Assembly: GCA_019671005.1 (NCBI GenBank)
Contig: CM033719.1
Span: 23,176,750 to 23,240,749, forward strand
Length of the DNA stretch: 64,000 nucleotides
From: Hibiscus mutabilis
Taxonomy: Eukaryota; Streptophyta; Magnoliopsida; Malvales; Malvaceae
Reading direction: 5' to 3'
A program made the translations under genes and the position numbers. Positions 58,228 to 64,000 of this stretch are shown here, piece after piece. Numbering within the stretch: the first letter of the stretch is position 1; each line of letters opens with the position of its first letter. Below the pieces are notes generated by a model that had not been told where the DNA came from, did not search any database, and saw only the letters and a list, made by a program, of their open reading frames with translations.

Positions 58228-60039
58228 TTAATATTCTTGCTTTTGTCGCTTCAACCTTTGTGGGAATGGTGGTGGAAGTCGCATATCTTTGATCGTTTCA
58301 TTGGTTTGGAAATTGATTGACGGTATTGCCGGGACAACTGGAGTTGCCGAGGCATTATCAATTGGGGTTGTCGAGGCATGCTTATTGCAAGTTGTCAAGG
58401 CATCCTTATCATCGGTTTCCGAGGCATGCTTATTGCCGGTTGACGCGACAATTCCTGGTTCAGCATCTGAGGCTTTGTCGCTAGGTTCGTCTTGATCTTT
58501 TTGTGGAGTTTTGTTTGATGAGCGGGCTTGAGCCTCTTTAAGTTGTTGGCCACTTCTATTGGTGATCGCCTTATATTGCTCATAGCCAGTTCCTCTTGCG
58601 ACTTCAGTATCGCTAGGTAAACCTCCTTGCGATCTAGTATTCAGGTTTTGAGCAAATTGTCCGACTTGATTTTCCAATGATTTGATTTCTGCCTCTTGGT
58701 TCTGCAATCTCATCTCGGTCCTGTTAATAAAAGCATCAGTTCTTTTTATGAAGTTACTATTCTCAGCCATATAAGATTCAGTTTTCATCATAAAAGCATT
58801 TAGAGAATTTTCCAAAGAACTAGATATTGTCGGTTGTTGCTGCGGCAACTGTTGTCGTGGCATATTCTGCTGGAATCCCGATGCTTGAGCATTCTGATTG
58901 TTCTGGTTTAGAGCATTGTTGGGATTACTCCATGAAAAATTCGAGTGCTTCTTCCAAGCTGGATTGTATGTATTGGACATCACATTGTTGTTCTGGTTGT
59001 AATTCCCCGCATAGAAGTTGGATTTTAGATTCTGCATACATTCAGAAGAATCATGGTTACCACCACATAACTCACAAAAAGAATCCATTACCTTGACCTC
59101 ATGTGTGTTGTTTGGTTTCTGCATGTTCTGGACTATCTTGGTTAAAGTGGCCAATTGTGCCAAAATTGAGTCTGATGATCCTAGTTCATGTATTGTGGCT
59201 TGGCGTCTAACTCCTCCTCTTCTAGTAGAGGGGAATTGATAGTCATTCTTGGCAAGCCTGATTAGAATTTGCATTGCTTCCTCCGGCGACTTATCTAGGA
59301 GTATGCCGTTTGCCGAGGCATCTAGCATCATCCTTGTTGGTGTATTCACGGCGTTGTAAAACATTGTTACTTGTGTCTACACTGGGAATCCGTGTAGGGG
59401 GCATTTGTGTAGAAGTTCTCTATATCGCTCCCAAGCCTCGTACATGGATTCATCATCTGCATTCCGAAAAGAAGTAATGTCGTTACGAAGCTTATCAGTC
59501 AAATTTGTAGGATTAAACCGAGCAAGGAAATCATGACAAAAATCAGTCCAATATCCTATTGGTCTGGCAGGAATGCTATTCAACCATGCTTTCGCCCTAT
59601 CCCTCAGTAAATAGGGGAATAATCTTAATCGTAAAACATCGGGGGTGACTCCGTGTATTTTGAACGAGTTGCAAATCTCAAGGAAAGATTTAAGATGTTG
59701 TCGTGCATCTTCAGTTGCTAAGCCGCCAAACTGACCAATTGTGTTGATCATATTAAACATCACCGGTTTCAACTCAAAGTGGTCGGCTTCAATTTCAGGT
59801 GCGACAAATCCTGGATTAAGTCCATCAAGATCTTCTTCAAGATAGTCTCGAATAGTTCTGTTTCGTGAAAGAATCACTCCTCCTCCTGCTGGAACATCTT
59901 GATTCATATTGTCATCTTGATTAGCCATTGCTACTCTTAACGTTCGTCTAAGTCTTTGTAAGGTTCGTTCGATTTCTGGATCAAAGGGATATTTTGGTGT
60001 AATCGGTCTCGCCCTGGTCATATACCAATGCAAAACCAA
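58228..60039 (-). pseudogene. Gag of inner Athila-type element
   Basis: The frame 60039-59377 covers MTRARPITPKYPFDPEIERT, the gag core (DARQHLKSFLEICNSF, LFPYLLRDRAKAWL, DFLARFNPTNLTDKLR) and ends in TAG after HKCPLHGFPV, where relatives have Trp. The same frame resumes (59364-58228) with MFYNAVNTPTRMMLDASANG, a zinc-knuckle CELCGGNHDSSEC (CX2CX3HX4C) and a long Gln/Asn-rich then Ala/Thr/Asp-rich tail with KHAS/NAS repeats. The methionine of MTRARP is probably the true start. Confidence 0.88.
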
Positions 60040-60115
60040 AGTTTGTTAGCCCTTTGAATTTTAAACAAGAAAAATAAAAAGTGCAAGAAAATAAAAACAA
60101 AGTCACTATTGCCAA

Positions 60116-60133
60116 TCCCCGACAACGGCGCCA
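60116..60133 (-). other. Primer-binding site, tRNA-Asp type
   Basis: On the minus strand TGGCGCCGTTGTCGGGGA, six bases (AGTTTT) after the LTR, one C-to-T from a perfect complement to tRNA-Asp. Confidence 0.88.
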
Positions 60134-60139
60134 AAAACT

Positions 60140-61645
60140 TGTTGCGCGTAATAAGTGCTACGCAATTGTGCAAGTATACACGTCGCAAGTTATAGTATAA
60201 AAGATATCGTCTCCACAGGGATTGGTGCCACTTCAAGAATCTAATCTCTTGCACTGTAAAAAGTAAAAACACAAATAGAAGATTATAGGAGTTTAACTAA
60301 TAACTAAACTAGAAAGCAATAAAGTAAAAGAATAGATGAGATCAAATAAGAGAGATAGGCCAGGTTATCGTGAGTTGAGGTGTGATAGCCGATTGGATCG
60401 TCTTGGTAAAAGAGTGCAAGGGCAACTCAGTTGTCGTGGCAACTTGCACAACGGGGTTGCCTTGGCGACTACTTGGGCAACTACTTGGGCGTCTGGGCAG
60501 CAACCTTCAAGGTTCGGCAGAGCGTTCTTCAATGGTTTCTTCTTATCCCTAAGTCGAAACTCTAGCTACTTGTACATGCCTTGATAATACATCCCTGCGT
60601 GAATCAAGGGTGAACAACAACCAATCGTGCGCTCTTCTTAGCCGTTGAAATCCTTAACTTATTCCTAAGCCGGATTAATCTTCACCATCAATAGATTGAA
60701 TAAAGATCATATTCATTCGTTTCTTGAATCTAACTCTCCCGATATTAGATAAATAGATGAAGTTACGAGATCCTCTCCCAATTCACTCGCAAACAAGAAT
60801 AAGAACCAAGAATGAATAAACCTTGAATAGAAAAGTGCAAACTCTTATTACCTAAACAAAATCCAATAGTTTCTCACAACCACAAGACACAATAAACTTA
60901 GCCAAATAGATTTAGTTCATGGCTAGGTTCCAAAGAAACACAAGATAAAGAATCCCTAGCATGAACCTAATTGAACAAGAAAGAAAAAGATGAAGAATGG
61001 ATGGAGCTTTGTCGAAATCCTCCTTGCCCTTGATGTTGTCGAAAATTCTCTCTTCTCTCCCCCTCTGGAGTTGACGTCTTGGTGATCTATTTATAGGGCT
61101 AGGTCAAAGTCCTTCTTTGAGGAGGAAGTTAAGTTGGAATTAAATTATCTTTAAAGATTATAATTCTTTATTATAATTATATTCCTTCTAGAACTTCTCC
61201 TATATTCTTGGAATTTAATTTTTCTTTAACCTCTTCATGGAAATCAAACTCCTTTGGGATTTAGCTTTGCTCCACGTCATCTTGGGCTTGTATAGTCATC
61301 AATTTCGACTACCATATCACCTTATTCTTTGTCGACAATTGCCCTGGCAACTGGCTCGGCGTCTCCTTCATGCATTGCCCTGGCAACTAGCTCGGCATCT
61401 CCTTCATGCATTGCCCTGGCAACTAGCTTTAGCCTTGCTTTGGCAAGTGATCCTGCACATACACACAAAACACACCAAAGCAACATCTTTTCCCACAAAA
61501 ACAACCAATTTATGCAATCAAGCTCAACGATGGAAGGAAACATGGATTAATGCATGAATGACTAATTATGTAACTAATATGAGCCTAAGTCTAACAATAA
61601 TATGAGTAAAAGGGTAAGAAAAATAGTAGTTTTGAACACTTATCA
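60140..61645 (-). repeat. 5' LTR of inner Athila-type element
   Basis: 1506 bp, TGATAAGTG...CGCAACA on the minus strand. It is longer than the 3' LTR mainly because a ~42-bp unit with CCCTGGCAACT-(A/G)GCTC is present in extra tandem copies at 61340-61430. It has lost a segment near 60460 that the 3' LTR has (50268-50290). TATA box at 61087-61096. Confidence 0.9.
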
Positions 61646-61691
61646 CTAAGCTGCTTCTTCTTCTTTGTTCAACATCGTCCAAGATCTTTCA

Positions 61692-63047
61692 ATGGCTTCC
61701 TCTTCGACTTTCTTCAAGCGATTCTTCAACGAGGAGATTTATAAAAAGTTTGAATCCAATTTTGCCCTGAGGAATTTTTGCTACGAGAAGCACTTCGAGT
61801 TTAAAACAGAGGCAACGAACGACTTCCCTCCGAAAGTCATGTCTATGATTAACTTGCACAAATGGACTCAGTTCTGCCAGCAAAAAGGTGAGATTTATGC
61901 CACCATCGTCCAAGAATTCTATGCGCACCTTGTGACCAAGGATTTTCCCTTCTTGATGATTAGAGTTAAATGTGTTCGTTTTGATGAAGTATAAATTAAA
62001 AATATGTTTGAGTTAGATGGTGCAGAGGATGAGTATTTCGAGTACGCTGAATCAATGTACGCGGCTAAGAAAAAGAGGCTGCTGGAGAATCTGTGCGAGC
62101 CTGGCACGGCATGGACAGTGTCATCAAAGGGGCACCGTACGGTGAAGAGGCTGGCATTGAAGCCCCAATAGAGAGGATAAAATCACTTTCTCAAGGCGAA
62201 TCTGTTGCCCACATCCCATAACGAGACCGTGACGGAAGAAAGGATGATCCTGTTGCACTCCATTGTTTTGGGGCGCAAGATCAATGTTGGCAAGATCATT
62301 GTTGAGGAGACTTACAAGTGATCAACGAAAGGTACTGACAGCTTATTTTCCCCGTTGTTGATTTCTAACGTTTGCATGCTCCATGATGTGCCAAGGCTTG
62401 ATACAGATAAAGGGCAAACGATCAAAGGAACAACAATTACTGCTGCTATATGGAAGAATCTAGTTGTTGCCGAGCCCAAGGACAAGAGGAAGGGTAAGGC
62501 AAGGGCACCCACACCAAAGCCCAAGGAGTCAAGGGCCGTGCCAGCAACCATGCCAAAAACTGTGCCTGACAGTTCAATGTCAATGCTGTCCCAAATTCAC
62601 CAACTCCAGGAGATTATTCTCCAAAAGTTGGAAAAGGCTGAGGAGCTCAATGTCAAGATGCGACACTACATCCAGGCCAGGGATTTTGTGATCAGAGAGG
62701 ATCTTACAAAATTATCAATTAATTTTGTGCCAGAGTTTCTAGACTTCCATGCCGAGCTCTTTGCCAGTGACAATGCCATGCCAGCTAGTCCAGTTCATAC
62801 CCCGTCCGATGCCACAGTCCCGTTTTCTCCAGTTCAAGTCGAGTCTACAATTCTGATTCTTCATCTAAATCAAAGGAAACCATCGGAGCCTGCCAAGGAA
62901 AAGGAAGAAGTTGGAGCCTCCACTGCCGCTTCAAAACCGAGCCTAAAAAGAAAGAAGCACACGGCCTCTGATTGAGGGCCATTTGTGAGAAGAAAAACCC
63001 GTGTCGTACGAAAAATAGTCTCTGAAAAGGAGTCATCTTCTTCCTAA
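61692..63047 (+). pseudogene. 3' ORF of outer Athila-type element
   Basis: Continues the outer element after the nested insertion. One frame, from ATG 61692 (MASSSTFFKRFFNEEIYKKF), runs through LHKWTQFCQQKGEIYATIVQ, TKDFPFLMIR, FELDGAEDEYFEYAESM and GTAWTVSSKGHRTVKR. It is interrupted by TAA at 61992-61994 and TAG/TAA near 62170. From 62355 it is open for 206 residues: AAIWKNLVVAEPKDK, a Lys/Pro-rich stretch and a coiled-coil-like segment (QLQEIILQKLEKAEELNVKM). A basic tail ends at ESSSS. Plant transposon protein type; role unknown. Confidence 0.8.
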
Positions 63048-64000
63048 ACTCCTTTACATTTAATTCCATTGCATTTACATGATCATGCATTTTTAATTTT
63101 TTCTATTTTTCTTATATATATGTGTTGTTTCATGCATTGGGGACAATGCACATCTTGGGTTTGGGGGTGTGCATTTCTTCACATTTATGCCATGCATTTC
63201 ATGTTTAGTTTTCGGTTGCCATGCCATTTAGGATAGATGCATACCGAACCACTAAAAAAAGAAAAATTTTACCTCGGTTTAATCTTGAAAAATGTTAGCA
63301 TTTGTTAGGCAAGTTTAATTTGATCTAGGTGTCTGTCCAATGAGGAAATTTTAATCTTTAGTTGTCATGCCATGCCAGCAGAGTAGTATACCAGGTTAGC
63401 TTGGCAATTAATCTCTAGTTTAGGGAACTGAAACTCCACTTAACATGTAGTATGTATCTAGTTCCTTAGAAACTTAGACTTTTTGAAACTATGCTCAGAT
63501 TTAGAAAAAAATGATGCTAGGGTAAAAAGAAATAAATAAGGCAACAATGTTCTGCCAAGGCAAGAAAAAAAATGAACTCTCCTCTACCTAGGGATAATAA
63601 GTTACTTGGGGCTACGAGGTTTGCTCCCTCTTAGTTCTCAAGTCCAAAACCTTAGAGTATAAGTTGAAGAGAAAGCCTAGTGATGTCTAGATTAAGGTAG
63701 GGATTCGCGGTATGCTCCCTCTTATCTCTCACGCTAAATAGTGTCACAAAGAAAGCTTAAGTTAATGCCAACAGAAACCCTTGGCAAAGGAAAAAAAGAT
63801 ACAAAGATAAAAATCTGAGTTTAGGTAGTAAAATTGGCTAAGGGAGTGACATGATACTTGATGCATATTACCTACACATCATGCACTCTTCATGAACTTA
63901 GACTAGAGTAATATTGCTGCACTTGAATTACTACCTGCTTGGCATTAATGCACTGAGATACTGAGGATAGCAATAGAGCCAAACTTTGCTTGCCAGCACG
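63048..64000 (+). other. 3' spacer of outer element, runs off the window
   Basis: No gene. It aligns with 2417-3365 of the truncated copy. It carries the distal polypurine-like module at 63132-63170 (GGGACAATGC then GGGTTTGGGGGTGTG). The true polypurine tract and 3' LTR should follow shortly after 64000. Confidence 0.7.

Larger units (their letters stand above)
49941..61645 (-). mobile_element. Complete Athila-type element (inner), minus strand
   Basis: 11.7 kb with both LTRs (5' LTR 60140-61645, 3' LTR 49941-51397), LTR ends TGATAAGTG...CGCAACA and a perfect 5-bp TSD, CTAAG. From the right: PBS, gag, protease, RT/RNase H, integrase, long spacer, 3' ORF, polypurine tract. It belongs to a different family from its host element (different LTRs) but the same lineage (same PBS type and 3' ORF). 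Stops in every domain make it inactive, although it is far better preserved than its host. Confidence 0.92.
42269..64000 (+). mobile_element. Athila-type Ty3/gypsy element (outer), interrupted
   Basis: 5' LTR (42269-43794), tRNA-Asp-type PBS, gag, protease, RT/RNase H, integrase (to 49324) and spacer run to 49940. A second element of 11.7 kb follows, after which the outer element resumes at 61646/61651 with its 3' ORF (61692-63047) and spacer to the window end. By comparison with the copy at 1130-5144 the 3' LTR should begin roughly 100 bp past 64000. Numerous stops and at least three frameshifts make it non-autonomous. Confidence 0.9.

Noticed and set aside
1..64000. tRNA, rRNA or CRISPR arrays
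   Set aside because: None seen. The tRNA-like matches are short primer-binding sites of retroelements.

Overview
The window looks like nuclear DNA from a flowering plant, probably a eudicot; a cotton-like (Malvaceae) genome is my impression only. The grounds are a split, intron-containing gene for mitochondrial ribosomal protein S11, a four-exon plant-type PP2C relict, and plant-lineage LTR retrotransposons (Athila-type and Tekay/Del-type Ty3-gypsy, Ty1-copia). The rest is AT-rich DNA with many small TIR elements. I see no bacterial genes, CRISPR array, rRNA or tRNA.

Layout. 1-1130: T-rich DNA ending like a Tat-type LTR (weak). 1130-5144: 5'-truncated Athila-type element keeping the wreck of its 3' ORF, its polypurine tract and its 3' LTR. 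5240-8306: heavily mutated copia element. 8479-21216: minus-strand Tekay/Del-type element (TSD TTGGA). Its left LTR was split by a minus-strand solo LTR (8901-15175, TSD AATAG/AATGG), which was split in turn by a plus-strand solo LTR (9153-12665, TSD ACAAG/ACGAG). 21222-29300: AT-rich spacer with two Mutator-like foldbacks (23190-24971, 25962-26430), a related TIR element (about 27390-27830) and a hAT-like element (27850-28891).

29313-36000 is the only gene island. It holds the apparently intact S11 gene (minus, two exons, 29313-30793) and a PP2C-like pseudogene (minus, 33205-34665). A 1.48-kb Mutator-like foldback with a perfect 9-bp TSD sits 135 bp upstream of the S11 start codon. It separates the gene from two site II (TGGGCY) promoter motifs. 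36102-40757 carries two hAT-like MITEs, a foldback with telomere-like arms, a truncated membrane-protein exon (39905-40150) and another Mutator-like TIR element.

42269-64000 (and past the end) is one Athila-type element on the plus strand. Its 3' LTR lies beyond the window. A second, complete Athila-type element of another family lies inside it on the minus strand (49941-61645, both LTRs, TSD CTAAG). Both have gag, protease, RT/RNase H and integrase, then a 3' ORF of the plant-transposon-protein type. Both are dead: many of their stops are the kind produced by C-to-T decay.

I did not find a convincing new biological system. The most unusual signals are: short near-palindromic motifs spread through whole retroelement families (GTTGCC..GGCAAC, TGCCA/TGGCA, GTATCGATAC); a duplicated polypurine-tract module shared by two Athila families; a four-copy array of small hairpins; and the foldback insertion that displaced the S11 promoter motifs. 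All coordinates and alignments were made by eye.
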